Position numbers and translations under genes: made by a program. The notes beneath the pieces were generated by a model that saw only the letters and a list, made by a program, of their open reading frames with translations, made no database searches and was not told where the DNA came from. This document shows, piece after piece, positions 32,415-45,292 of a stretch of DNA of 64,000 bases. Where the stretch lies: positions 1 through 64,000 of the forward strand of contig JANFOG010000008.1 in NCBI GenBank assembly GCA_024336345.1, read 5' to 3'. Each line of letters begins with the position of its first letter. Position 1 is the first letter of the stretch. Source of the DNA: Mariannaea sp. PMI_226 (lineage: Eukaryota; Ascomycota; Sordariomycetes; Hypocreales; Nectriaceae).

Positions 32415-33947
32415 ATGAGCATTGAGCAGCTGCCAGTAGAGCTTCAGTGCTCTATTATCAAGCTCCTGGAACTGGACAATTTTATTGCAATCAGTCAAAC
32501 AAACTTGCATTTCCGCCGCCTTGTGAATCCACAAAAAAGGCATTTTGTTGAAAGAATCCTAGTCCAAGAGTGCACACCGGAGAATGGAGGGTTTCATCCT
32601 CTCTTCCGGTCTCGAGATAACTTGTTAAGTCAAGAGTACTCAGCAGAGGACTGGAGCAAAATGCGTTGGGCCTGTACTAGCTGCATGCGTCTGCTACATC
32701 ATCAATACTTTGATAATCATATGATTCTCAAACTTAGATATCGGAAACCTGTTCCGGGCTCTACCATCCCAGGTATATTCTCAACGTGGGAACCTGACCT
32801 GCGAATCAGCTTCTCTGCTGTCCAGAAACAGAAAGAGAAACTCAAAACCCTTAATGGGTTGACAGAGGAGATGACACTCCGACGACGATACGCTATCTGC
32901 GTTAATACCCCACCCACCCAATTGACCTTTGCCACTACGCAGGATTGTAGAATACCAGGGTTTGAAGGATTGACTACTGCCCAGTTTAACGAGATGCCCT
33001 TAGACGTTAAGCAACGGCTGCTAGATAATAGCGCACTTGAATACGAGCTTAGCCGCTGTGGCTCTAAGCGCCACCTTCGGAAATGCCTTGAGTGTAGATA
33101 CAAGATTGGCCAGCTAAAGCCACGGCAGGACGGATCTGGAGGATCATTCAGAGTCCCAATGGTCGCCAGTCGGTCAATCTATTTACGCTCAGCTTTGGAT
33201 CGATGCTTCCCACGAATCGATGACTACCTCAAAGCAAAGAAACCCACATTTAATGTGAGGCCGCATCCTAATGGAGGGTTCGTATTCAGCCGCATACAAC
33301 TATGGACAATGTTCATGTTTCGCTGCCCCGGATGCACTGCTTGGAAAGAGGTTCGCGAACTCGGCAAAGGCATGTACCCAGCCTGGAGGCCGCTTGTGTA
33401 TGACGAAAAGGCCCAAGACCCTCCTATTGGGTACTTGGAGTATATGAGCGAGTCTTTTATGGACAAGTTGCGCTGTTTTGCTTGCTATGCGAAAGAAAAT
33501 GGTCGCCAGAAGTTGGTTCAGGTACTTCTAAGCCGGATCTTAGATCTTATTAACAACCATATAGAGCTGGTTCTTCGGTGGATAAAGGACGACTGGAATT
33601 TTAGGTACTTGGAGGTTTCTATGGTGCCTGAGCATTACCTCCGAGAGCTAAAGCAGCTCCAAAATCCATACCCGAATTTTGAGGAAGACAAAAACATGAT
33701 TAGTACAGATGCGGACTTTGACATGTTGAGGCAATGTCTGACGCTGTGGAGCGACACAAAGGATCGTATGAAACTTGGTGGCCATGGAGACTGGAACTGG
33801 ACCATGGCCGACCTAGATGAATTTTCTGCAGAATGGGTGAGTGATGTTAACGATGGGGAGGCCGCCTGGAAGTGGCTGAAGGCCTGCAAGGCGGAGATAG
33901 AGACGAACCCTGACTTGCTAGCGGACTGGGCGTTGAATGAAGAATGA
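32415..33947 (+). CDS. F-box protein, 510 aa, single exon
   Basis: The protein begins MSIEQLPVELQCSIIKLLEL, a clear F-box (L-P-x-E-[IL]-x-x-I-x-x-x-L) at residues 4-45 followed by FIAISQTNLHFRRLV. The middle carries paired cysteines that could bind zinc: WACTSCMRLL, RKCLECRYKIG, FRCPGCTAW and RCFACYAKE. The C-terminus is rich in tryptophan and acidic residues (DWNWTMADLDEFSAEW). F-box proteins link substrates to SCF ubiquitin ligases; the target is unknown. The frame is complete and has an ordinary base composition. The next feature downstream is a repeat-rich gap, and the divergent neighbour upstream is a pseudogene. Confidence 0.85.
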   Translation: MSIEQLPVELQCSIIKLLELDNFIAISQTNLHFRRLVNPQKRHFVERILVQECTPENGGFHPLFRSRDNLLSQEYSAEDWSKMRWACTSCMRLLHHQYFDNHMILKLRYRKPVPGSTIPGIFSTWEPDLRISFSAVQKQKEKLKTLNGLTEEMTLRRRYAICVNTPPTQLTFATTQDCRIPGFEGLTTAQFNEMPLDVKQRLLDNSALEYELSRCGSKRHLRKCLECRYKIGQLKPRQDGSGGSFRVPMVASRSIYLRSALDRCFPRIDDYLKAKKPTFNVRPHPNGGFVFSRIQLWTMFMFRCPGCTAWKEVRELGKGMYPAWRPLVYDEKAQDPPIGYLEYMSESFMDKLRCFACYAKENGRQKLVQVLLSRILDLINNHIELVLRWIKDDWNFRYLEVSMVPEHYLRELKQLQNPYPNFEEDKNMISTDADFDMLRQCLTLWSDTKDRMKLGGHGDWNWTMADLDEFSAEWVSDVNDGEAAWKWLKACKAEIETNPDLLADWALNEE

Positions 33948-33950
33948 GAT

Positions 33951-34769
33951 AGTTATTAGTAAAGAAAAAATGTAAGCGAGACCATTAATGACAATCCAGT
34001 AATGGAAGCTTCTTTACTCTTTCTGCTGACTTTTCTCATCTCTATGTGACATCCATTTCCCGCCCAAGCCAATGTGTTGGGGACAGAATTCACTTCACTA
34101 GACATATGTCTCCCAAAATACCTATTATACAGTTGACCTGCTTGCCACATTTTGATTGGCTCGCACATTTAAGTGTAGGCCTTATAAGCAGCCACGAAAG
34201 ACTGCGGACAAGGTATAATCACGCTTTTCAATATATCTTGTTTGCCCTAACTTCTTGATTTTTTATGTGACATATAACTTGAGATTCCATTTGATCAAAC
34301 GATTTTCTTCATTTCTATATTATTTGATTGGCTGATTTCCTCCTCTATCTAGATTTATGGTGTGGCTATTCCGAGCCACTAGTCGCGACTGTTTCATACA
34401 TCTTTCCTCCATTATGGCCAAACGGCCGGTGGATGGTTTTGGGCGTGGGATTTCCTCCCAAAATATATATATATTTATTTTATTTAGGCGAGAAAAAGGC
34501 TAAAAAAACAACATAACAAAACAACATAACCAGCCCAAAAATGAACCTGTTGTGGTCCGGAAATCGCTAGCGTCAAGGCCTTGGAGTCTGGAAAATTCGT
34601 AAATAAATAACAGAATTAAATGTCAAAAATCTAAAAAAAGAAAAAAGAAAAAAGAAACATGATGATCAATGTCTCAATCACCCAGAACTATAGATTGATC
34701 ACCCTGATCACAAACCAGATCACTATGATTAGGAACGCTACCAAAGTAATCACCTCACACTTAGCTAGT
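33951..34769. other. Intergenic, AT-rich, with a non-RIPed palindrome copy
   Basis: No gene is supported. CCATTTGATCAAACGATT at 34287-34304 matches the palindrome family in the retroelement but with the TGATCA centre unmutated. A TATTTGATTGGC lies at about 34321. Short purine-rich repeats (AAAAAAGAAAAAAG) occur near 34634-34655. Confidence 0.5.
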
Positions 34770-34975
34770 ATATAAGCTATAGTTATTGCTATTAGACAGC
34801 CTACTTAGGTATTCAGCTTTCAATATAAGTTAGTTACTATAACCTACTTGTGTATTACTAAATGTATTATATTTATATAATTTACTTCTACTTAACATCG
34901 CTTTAATACTCTCCGCCAATATAAACCTATTGCAACCCGGTTCATCCCTTGGGAACCAGCCGGGTCGTTATACAT
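34770..34975 (+). repeat. LTR-like repeat family A, copy 3
   Basis: Shares TTGCTATTAGACAGCCTACTTA, CAGCTTTCAATATAA, GTGTATTACTAAATGTATTA and then CCAATATAAACCTATTGCAA and TTCATCCCTTGGGAACCAG with copy 1. It ends GGGTCGTTATA at about 34972. It is the best-preserved copy. Its last bases (TTATAC, 34968-34973) supply the stop codon of the minus-strand F-box gene. Confidence 0.7.
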
Positions 34976-36494
34976 AAAAATTATCCCCTGTAAACCAATT
35001 GTAAATCCGGCTGAGAAACTGGCTGAGTCGTGAAGATGGGAGAATCGGGTAGGGTGGAGGCTCAACATCACCTCTTTCTGCCCACTGGATAAGATAGTTC
35101 ACCAGTGCCCATATTCTGATCCTGTTCCAAAATCCCCAGGATTCAGGTGCCAAATTCGGCGGAGGCCCTTCAAACCTACAACCTTTTTGTACCAGATTCT
35201 GGGCCAGTCTCTTCCAGTCTGGCGACGGCGACTCTATTGCCGCTGCTGGTATCTTTGGCAAGTCCCAGAGGAAAGGAACTATACTTCCTGTAAGCAACTG
35301 TGTTCGCCATGACTCTTGGTTAAGCACTATATGTGCCTTTAGTGTTTTGGAGCAACGGCGTAAACGCAGGATAGCCTGTGTTGGAAGGAAGCTAAGAATG
35401 AGTTGTAATATCTCTAGGGGAAGCTCTTCTAAGGGTGAATGCTGCCCTATCTGAGGATTTAAAGTCGAACTAATAGCAGAGCAATCTTGCTCTGCTTCTT
35501 GTTTGGGTTCAGATAAAAGTTTAGGTAATAATTGCCAGACAGGAGAGGCAACACCCACGGGAATCTGCATAGGGTCATTGCAATACCACTATAAAAACAA
35601 TTAATAATTAAAATATATATTCATATTAATTGGGAATATAATAGCAAACCTCATTAGTGTTATTTCGCACCCATCCTAGGTGGCCATCGAACCAATTCGA
35701 TATCGTACCATGATAACGATGACGAAAAAACAGACCGATCTTGTGGTAAAGTACCCCAATCTGACCATAAAAAGGGGAACCATCATCAAATCTCTTGACA
35801 TCATTGGCATACTGGGCACAGAGTACCCGATAAATAGATGCCAAGCTCAGTGTAGAACCTACGTTTAAATCCAGATGTCTGGTAATAGCGCGTTGCACGA
35901 TTTCAAAGCAGACCTCATGTAGCGGGAACAGCATATCCCTGCCATTCCGCGCGATTGCCAAAGCCTCAAATTTAACGCCATTGAGAGAGAAGCTTGTGGG
36001 CGATGAATACTCAGCATGTCCGGAAACAAAGAGTCCATCAATCGTTGAGTGGTTTTCAGGCCTATATAGGGGATGAAAAAGATTAGTATAAAATAGATCA
36101 AGATTATCCAAGAGATATTCTCTTAGTAAATACCATTGTTCGTACATTTCGAAGGGATCACTTGTGAATTCTTCTAAGCACGTAGTGATACTAATAAATC
36201 GACTATTTAGGAGCCACTATAGATATGGTTAGTAAAATATCTTTCTAATAACTTATGCTTTATATAAGTTCTAAACTAAATATAGAGTAATTTGATTTTT
36301 AATATATATATATAATTAAAAACGAATTGTTAGGTATTTTAATATCTAAGCAGCTTTCGGTATTTACTAACCTGTTTTCTTTTATCCTCAGCTGGTACCT
36401 TGAATGTCCATGCCTCATCGTCCTGGGATGGATCAGAAATGGGAATTTGGAACGGACAGCCACAAATCACACAGTTAATAGGGTATGGCTCCAT
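34968..36494 (-). CDS. F-box protein, three exons, 436 aa, C-terminus cut by a repeat
   Basis: Exons 36494-36372, 36216-35650 and 35588-34968 join through introns 36217-36371 and 35589-35649 (both GT-AG, with ACTAAC branch motif in the first). The protein begins MEPYPINCVICGCPFQIP, the CxxC opening of a fungal F-box family, then has EALAIARNGRDMLFPLHEVC and a clear F-box in exon 3 (SPLEELPLEILQLILSFLP). The final codons read TTT TAT GTA TAA, and the TAA lies inside the terminal GTTATA of repeat copy 3. The related-looking 20674-23314 protein continues for over 450 residues beyond its F-box, so this one is probably truncated. It may still be expressed. Confidence 0.72.
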
Positions 36495-37068
36495 GTTTAT
36501 ATATACAATATGAAATCAAGGTCATAGAATGCATTAAAGAGCGGGTGGTTAGAAAAACAATAAGAAATAAAAAGATAGATATAAAGAAAATGGATGATAA
36601 TGGGAGCTTTAAATTTAGGGGACAGCAACTCTAAATATAGACGTATTAGGCTTACTTGCTATATGTGGAGACTGGAGGCCTCAAGATTACTCATTATGGC
36701 AGTGAAATAGCCTATCTTAGAATGGAAGTATGTCATGGTTATGCTAGACCATTATACCAAAGGGCAAAAGATTGGTTAATAATCACTATATGAGTAAATA
36801 AAGTCGCCCCACACATTAATTGATCCTATAATAGTGATTATAACTATAATTATATATGTAAAATCTTTAAATAGGTTTAGTTTATAAGAATCAATTAATC
36901 TATTACATTAAATTTAGACTTATAAACCTATGATGATAAGGATTCGGCCACCGGGAAAAGCCTCAAAGGTCGTTTAGATCACCACACCAAAGCGCGCACC
37001 ACGCAATAGCTATTAGCGATATCCCTACATACTTGGTAAATAAATCAACCTTACTGTTATAATCTCTT
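36495..37068. other. Intergenic, no gene seen
   Basis: AT-rich sequence between two minus-strand genes. It should hold the F-box gene promoter and the GH31 gene's 3' end. No distinct element was recognised. Confidence 0.5.
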
Positions 37069-39483
37069 TCAGCTTTGTGGACCTCTGCTATCTGCTGAAA
37101 TCAACTCAATAAAAGGCCCCACAATCTCTTGATCCAGATCAAGACTCAGTAGCTCTGCAACTTTAGCCTTTGCTGGCCTTTCTCCCGAAATAATAGTCCA
37201 GACCCTGTCCTTGACCCCAAAATCAATCTGAAAGTCATGAATCAAGTTATACATCGTCTCCGTATGATCAAGAATATCCAGCTGCGGGTCTGGGCCAAGG
37301 TCAACTGTAATGGTACTATCTGGGGATAGGTCAGAGTGAATTATCACCGCAGTAGTAGATGATAATGTAGATAGCATTGAGTGGCCCTCAGAGAGAACGG
37401 TTACGGCTGCTTCTGGGCTCGGACTATCGTCGACTAAGACGCTGACTTCTGAGCATGATCTGCGAAGTGAGAGAAATCGAAATACCCATTTCTTGCCGCA
37501 GGCGACCGTTTTGAGTCTTCCAGATGCTTGATCATAGTCGACTTTGATGGAACGATACTTTCGGAACCCTACTCTAGCGCCCTTTTCGGGCTTATCATCC
37601 CTAACATCCTCCAAGATTGTGAATTTGGCGTTGCGGCCGACAACGACGAGAACCTCGAATTCTCCAGGATTTGCACATCCGTTCTGCGGTACTCCCTTGG
37701 CATCAAGAGGTATAATGGATCCTTCCGACGCAAGGATAGGCAGCCTCTCAAGAGAGCGGTACATTACCGTTTCACGGTCTCCATCGTAGACGAGGCCTGT
37801 CATGATGTCGACTTGACGATGTGGAGGGACCCACAGCTTGACCTCAGCAAGCGCTGTCCTCCTATCTCTTGGGTGAACAATGGGTGCAACAACCAGTGAC
37901 GGACCAAAGAAAAATTCGTTTGGATACCGGTACGCCTCATCACGGGTAGGAAAGTCCCAGTACAGAGGTGAAATCAAAGGCAAGCTTGATTCTGATACGG
38001 CAATGTGAGCCGTGAAGAGATAGGGCACTAGTTGATGACGCAATCGAAGTGCTTTCTCCATGACGGCACTGTATTCAGGTCGATAGCTCCAGGGCTCTTT
38101 GGAATGCCACTTATTCTTTGAAGAGTGAAGGCGCAAGATGGGAGAGAAGACACCCAGCTGGACCCAGCGAGTGGTAAGTTCGTCATCTCGATAACCACTA
38201 ATATGACCCCCAATGTCATGACTCCACCATCCATAGCCAATATTAGAAGCAGTGGCTGTGAACTCTGGCTGGAATTGCAGAGACGCCCACGTGGAGATGG
38301 TGTCTCCTGAGAAACCCAAAGGGTAGCGGTGACTTCCTGGGCCAGCAAACCTTGAAAACAGAATGGGTTCCGAGTTTGGATTGACTTGTCCTTGGTCAAG
38401 ATACTGAAAGTGATTGAGCACCCAGAGAGGATCCAGTCCGGGCATATTCGATTCAGTACCTTGTTGCCAGTCAATCCACCAGAAATCACAACCTTTCCGT
38501 TCCAAGGAGCGATGCAAAGTGTTGAAAAATGCATGCATGAAGTTGGGATCAGCACAGTCAAATGGGATCGTCGATTTGCCGGTGGTGTCATGGCCAAGGG
38601 CCTTGGCCATGGCTTCGTACTGCTCCTCGTAGGAGCGAATTCCTTGATGCGGATGGTCATTGAGCGACATCTGCAGGCGTCGGTCGTGCAATTCCTGGGC
38701 AAAGGCCTCCGGGTTTGGGAATAATTTCTTGTTCCAGGTGTATCCAGTCCAGCCAGAAAGATGCCAGTCCATATCAACCACAGCGACAGATAGTGGAATA
38801 TGTCGGGCATTGAATTTGTCCATCAGCGTTATATACTCGTCGGCATTGTACCTGTAGTATCGAGACCACCAGTTCCCCAAAGCCCAACGAGGTATACAGG
38901 GCTGAGAGCCGCTAATACTGTAGAACGCCTTGATGGCTTTTTTGAAATCGTGGCCATAACAGAACAGGTAGCCGTCAATTCTGTCATCGCCCGGTCTGCG
39001 AGGAGCCATGAAATTATCCTTTCCAAACAAAACAGAGTTACTATCGTCATGTGCCGTAAAGCCCAGACGAGACAAAATGCCAGCTCCAACCTCGCACCGG
39101 CCATCAACACCATCCAGTGTCCTGACGGTACCGCCGAGGTTCTCCTGCGGCATGTCTCCATAATGCCATTCCCCCCCATGGGAGAATTTCACGACGAGGC
39201 CATCGGAAGTAAACCGGTGTTTGTTGTAGGTGAGATGGTACGAGTGCGTGATGATCTGTAGCTTATGCTTGTCTTCCTTGCAGTTGAATGATGGCGTTGG
39301 AAAGTTTCGGTTGATGACGAACGTAGATGGGCGATCTTCAAAGACTCCATCTTCAGCCCACTCGTAGCGCAAGACTACGTCGTTGATAACGGTGAAACGA
39401 TACGTTGGACCAGAGACCACGGAGTGTGGATTGGCAACGGCGTCGTGAGGGAATGTGTACTTGTCCATGATGAGCCTTTTCAT
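37069..39483 (-). CDS. Glycoside hydrolase family 31 alpha-glycosidase, 804 aa
   Basis: Single uninterrupted exon. GH31 landmarks run in order: SVAVVDMDWHLSG (about residue 230-245), FWWIDWQQG with the presumed nucleophile Asp near 337, FSRFAGPGSHRYPLGFSGDT with the acid/base Asp near 393, WWSHDIGGH (about 422), and LRHQLVPYLFTAHIA. Absence of a signal peptide (MKRLIMDKYTFPHDAV) suggests an intracellular enzyme acting on imported sugar. GH31 members cleave alpha-glucosides, alpha-xylosides or alpha-sulfoquinovosides. The QQRWE-type sulfoquinovosidase signature was not seen, so substrate is open. It lies beside a sugar transporter, a sulfatase and a regulator, suggesting a role in breaking down an imported, possibly sulfated, alpha-glycoside. 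Confidence 0.9.
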   Translation of the reverse strand: MKRLIMDKYTFPHDAVANPHSVVSGPTYRFTVINDVVLRYEWAEDGVFEDRPSTFVINRNFPTPSFNCKEDKHKLQIITHSYHLTYNKHRFTSDGLVVKFSHGGEWHYGDMPQENLGGTVRTLDGVDGRCEVGAGILSRLGFTAHDDSNSVLFGKDNFMAPRRPGDDRIDGYLFCYGHDFKKAIKAFYSISGSQPCIPRWALGNWWSRYYRYNADEYITLMDKFNARHIPLSVAVVDMDWHLSGWTGYTWNKKLFPNPEAFAQELHDRRLQMSLNDHPHQGIRSYEEQYEAMAKALGHDTTGKSTIPFDCADPNFMHAFFNTLHRSLERKGCDFWWIDWQQGTESNMPGLDPLWVLNHFQYLDQGQVNPNSEPILFSRFAGPGSHRYPLGFSGDTISTWASLQFQPEFTATASNIGYGWWSHDIGGHISGYRDDELTTRWVQLGVFSPILRLHSSKNKWHSKEPWSYRPEYSAVMEKALRLRHQLVPYLFTAHIAVSESSLPLISPLYWDFPTRDEAYRYPNEFFFGPSLVVAPIVHPRDRRTALAEVKLWVPPHRQVDIMTGLVYDGDRETVMYRSLERLPILASEGSIIPLDAKGVPQNGCANPGEFEVLVVVGRNAKFTILEDVRDDKPEKGARVGFRKYRSIKVDYDQASGRLKTVACGKKWVFRFLSLRRSCSEVSVLVDDSPSPEAAVTVLSEGHSMLSTLSSTTAVIIHSDLSPDSTITVDLGPDPQLDILDHTETMYNLIHDFQIDFGVKDRVWTIISGERPAKAKVAELLSLDLDQEIVGPFIELISADSRGPQS

Positions 39484-40043
39484 CTGCTCATAAGCCTGTG
39501 TGTTGCAGGAGGTAATACACCAGGTGTGAATGCATGCGGGGGATGGTCTCGTGGTAGATCACATGGGGTAGCATACTACCGGATGAGTCGGCAATTTTGG
39601 GTCTCGAACTCGTTGTAGACGAAACAGCAACAGACAGGGGGTCCGAGCTCCGGGAGGTATAACTCGCAATTTATACATTTACAGAGATTATCTACTTAAA
39701 TAGGGAAGCTTTACACTCCTTGGAAACGTTTAGAGCCTTTTTGAACGAATGTAATTAAGAGCTCATAACTTGTCGGTTTTACGTTTGAGCAGATTATTAA
39801 ATGTCGTAGGTGTATGCTTAGGGTTTGGATTGGGGTTAGTATTACTATATAAAGCCTATTTAATCTAGAGTTTCTAGCTTTCGATCCTTCATTATAGTAT
39901 TATAGAAGATGAATCGAGTTTAGAAGGTAAATACTACTATAAACTTCTACACTATTTAATTGTCAGAGGTTCTAACATTCTCAATCTCATTGATCTTACT
40001 AGCACCTGACTTTTCCAGGGCTGTAATACTATAGAGCTGTTAG
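39484..40043. other. Intergenic between GH31 and transporter genes
   Basis: No coding frame. It is the promoter region of the GH31 gene, since both neighbours are on the minus strand. TATA-like ATATAAAG occurs near 39847, far from the start codon. Confidence 0.5.
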
Positions 40044-42162
40044 CTATAGATTTTCCAAAAAGATTATAGGGGCATACCGGCTACCAGCTCCATAGGTTTC
40101 TGTAGTACGAAATTTGCGAGCTGGCACGCCAGCCTTAAATAGCTCGTCTAGTTCCTCCAGAGAGCGATCTTTGGCCTCTGGCAACACAAGGTAGACGAGT
40201 ATACCCGAGAAAAATGCAATACCGCCAAAGACCCAGCCGATATTGGCACCAATGGCATTAAGGATGTAGGGTACGCAGAAGCTGACAATAAATGCCGTGA
40301 TGACGCTAGCCGCTGTTAGAGATGTGGAATTCTGGGTTGGGAAAGGAGGCTTTACTTGAGTGCCACGCCTATAGACAACGTCTTCTCTCGTAATGCGTTT
40401 GTTCCGAGCTCTGCACAAATCTTGATAATAATTAGCCAGTAATTGGTACACGTATCAAATACCACCCATTGGCTATCTTACCGTGAATAGCAACGGACCC
40501 CAAGTTCTACTAATGATTAGCACGCGAAATTCATTGAACCAATTAATGATAGACATACCCCGAGTAGGTGAAGAAGTACAGTAAGACACACGCCAAAAGA
40601 CCTCGTCCGTCCGCAGCAGTGGGATTTCCCTTGATACCGATGCCGGCTACAGCAAATAGGAATGCCGCCTGGACAAAAGCCCCCCAGATCAAAATTGGGC
40701 GTCGTCCGACAAAATCGCTTCCTATCATGCCCATCAAGCAGCCGCCAAATCCGATAGTCGCGGACCCAATATTATAGTCAAAAGCGTGCGCGGACAGGCC
40801 GACTGTGGCATAGAATCGGGGTGAATCTGCGTAGAGCGAAATCAGCAGGTAAAGGGTAGGGGCGAGCACAGAGTGCATGACATACATCCAGAAACGAAAC
40901 CCTGACCAAGGAATTGCTGCAGTCCCAGCAGACCAGCTGCAATCAGTGTGCGGCGGAGATTAGTGCCTCTCTGTGGTGGGGAAGGAAAGCGTCAGCAAGA
41001 CAGAATTGCGAATATGAATAGGTAAAGGATTATGCTTACTACTAATTCAATCCAAGGAGCTTTTTCGGTACACTGCAAGCATTCGTCAATGGCGTCGGCC
41101 TCCAGCTGTGTTGCTCCAGATTGAACGTCTTCGGCTGGTCGGACTTGATCAAGGGCCTGAACGGCCTCTTGCTTACGACCCTTGCTGATGAGCCATCGTG
41201 GGGATAGAGCTGTGAGACTCGGATGTTAGTCTCGAAGTAACAACAAGATGAGGGTTAGGATTCCGTACGGATGAAGAATGTACCGATAAAGATGAGGATG
41301 GGTATGACAGCCTGGAATGTAACGGGTATAATCCATCTGTAATTCGCGGTCAGCTCTTTGAATCTGCTTTAGGTCAGACAGCCACTAGCCCCTTTTTTTC
41401 CGTCGACGTCGAGTACGCTCGGTTGATACCAGCAGCTAAGATCTGGCCGACCAAGTTGAAGAGTTGGATGGAGCCCACAACCGTGCCTCGCATAGCGGCG
41501 GGGACTATCTCGCTCTGGTAGCCACTGTGTTGTCATCAGTTACGGAGGGCTCAAAGACATGACTCTGAAGAGATCGAGCTCTGCATACGTGGTGGTAACC
41601 TCAGCCAAGCCGACACTATTCGTATATCCGAGTTAATCGCATTATTCGAGAGAAATGTGAGCAGAGCCTTCTTACCTATAGTAAATAACGATTCGTCCCA
41701 CAATGAACTGTGCAATGTGCGATGATGTTGCCTCGAGTATCACACCGACCCAGACTATGATGGTGACGGTCCAGATAGCAATCTTGTGCCCGTAACGCTC
41801 TACCAAGAAAGGAGCACACTGCACAGGCAGTCAGCAGTCAGCTTTGACCCCAATCTTGGAACTATCTTGCGTACCAGAGATCCAAGTAGCTTGCCTCCAA
41901 AAGCAGAAGAAGAAGTGTAGGAGGCGCGGGACGTGGACAGCGCCCACTTGCCTGGGGCAACCATATCGCCAAACTCTCTGTCAAAGGCTGGTATGTTCTG
42001 AACGCCTGAGAAGCTGGTGGTCTCGTAGCCGAATATGACGTTAGTAAGGGCGGTGATCATCCAGATAAGGAAGAGGCGGCCCGTCATCTTGCGGAAGACG
42101 AAGCGGGCGGACTCAATGCGGGCATTCATCTGCCGTTTATTTTTTATGGCTGGTTGGGCCAT
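40044..42162 (-). CDS. MFS sugar transporter, multi-exon
   Basis: About nine exons can be joined on the minus strand, starting MAQPAIKNKRQMNARIESAR at 42162. First intron 41819-41874, then exon CAPFLVERYGHKIAIW and further pieces. Family motifs appear in order: FGYETTSFSGVQ, GYQSEIVPAAMRGTVVG, SPRWLISKGRKQEAV (the sugar-porter PESPRW-like motif), QQFLGQGF, VGRRPILIWG, WGPLLFT-ICAELGTNALREKT, and the terminal PEAKDRSLEELDELF. This is the fungal hexose/quinate/maltose-type sugar porter family, a 12-TM plasma membrane protein. One proposed intron near the 3' end (about 40335-40370) is only 35 nt, unusually short; a frameshift there is the alternative. Head-to-head with the sulfatase gene, tail toward GH31. 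Confidence 0.8.
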
Positions 42163-45129
<2,967 letters not shown>

Positions 45130-45292
45130 GGCTGTTGGCAGGGAATCGGGCGTTGTGGCCACGTGTTGTTACCATATAGTCTTGTAATAGAGGATGTGTT
45201 ATGTGACTGAATATTGGTTTAGCGCTTGAGAGAATTGAAATCCAAGTGTGTGTGAAACTCTCATCTCCTGAAATATTATTTACAGCTGTACC

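Noticed and set aside
37069..39483. GH31 enzyme as a sulfoquinovosidase, given the sulfatase nearby
   Set aside because: The QQRWE-type signature of that subgroup was not seen and the WIDWQQG active site suits other GH31 groups. A type I sulfatase also acts on sulfate esters, not sulfonates.
40861..40920. Frameshift in the sugar transporter after QQFLGQGF
   Set aside because: A normal GTATGT...CTACGCAG intron restores the family sequence in frame.
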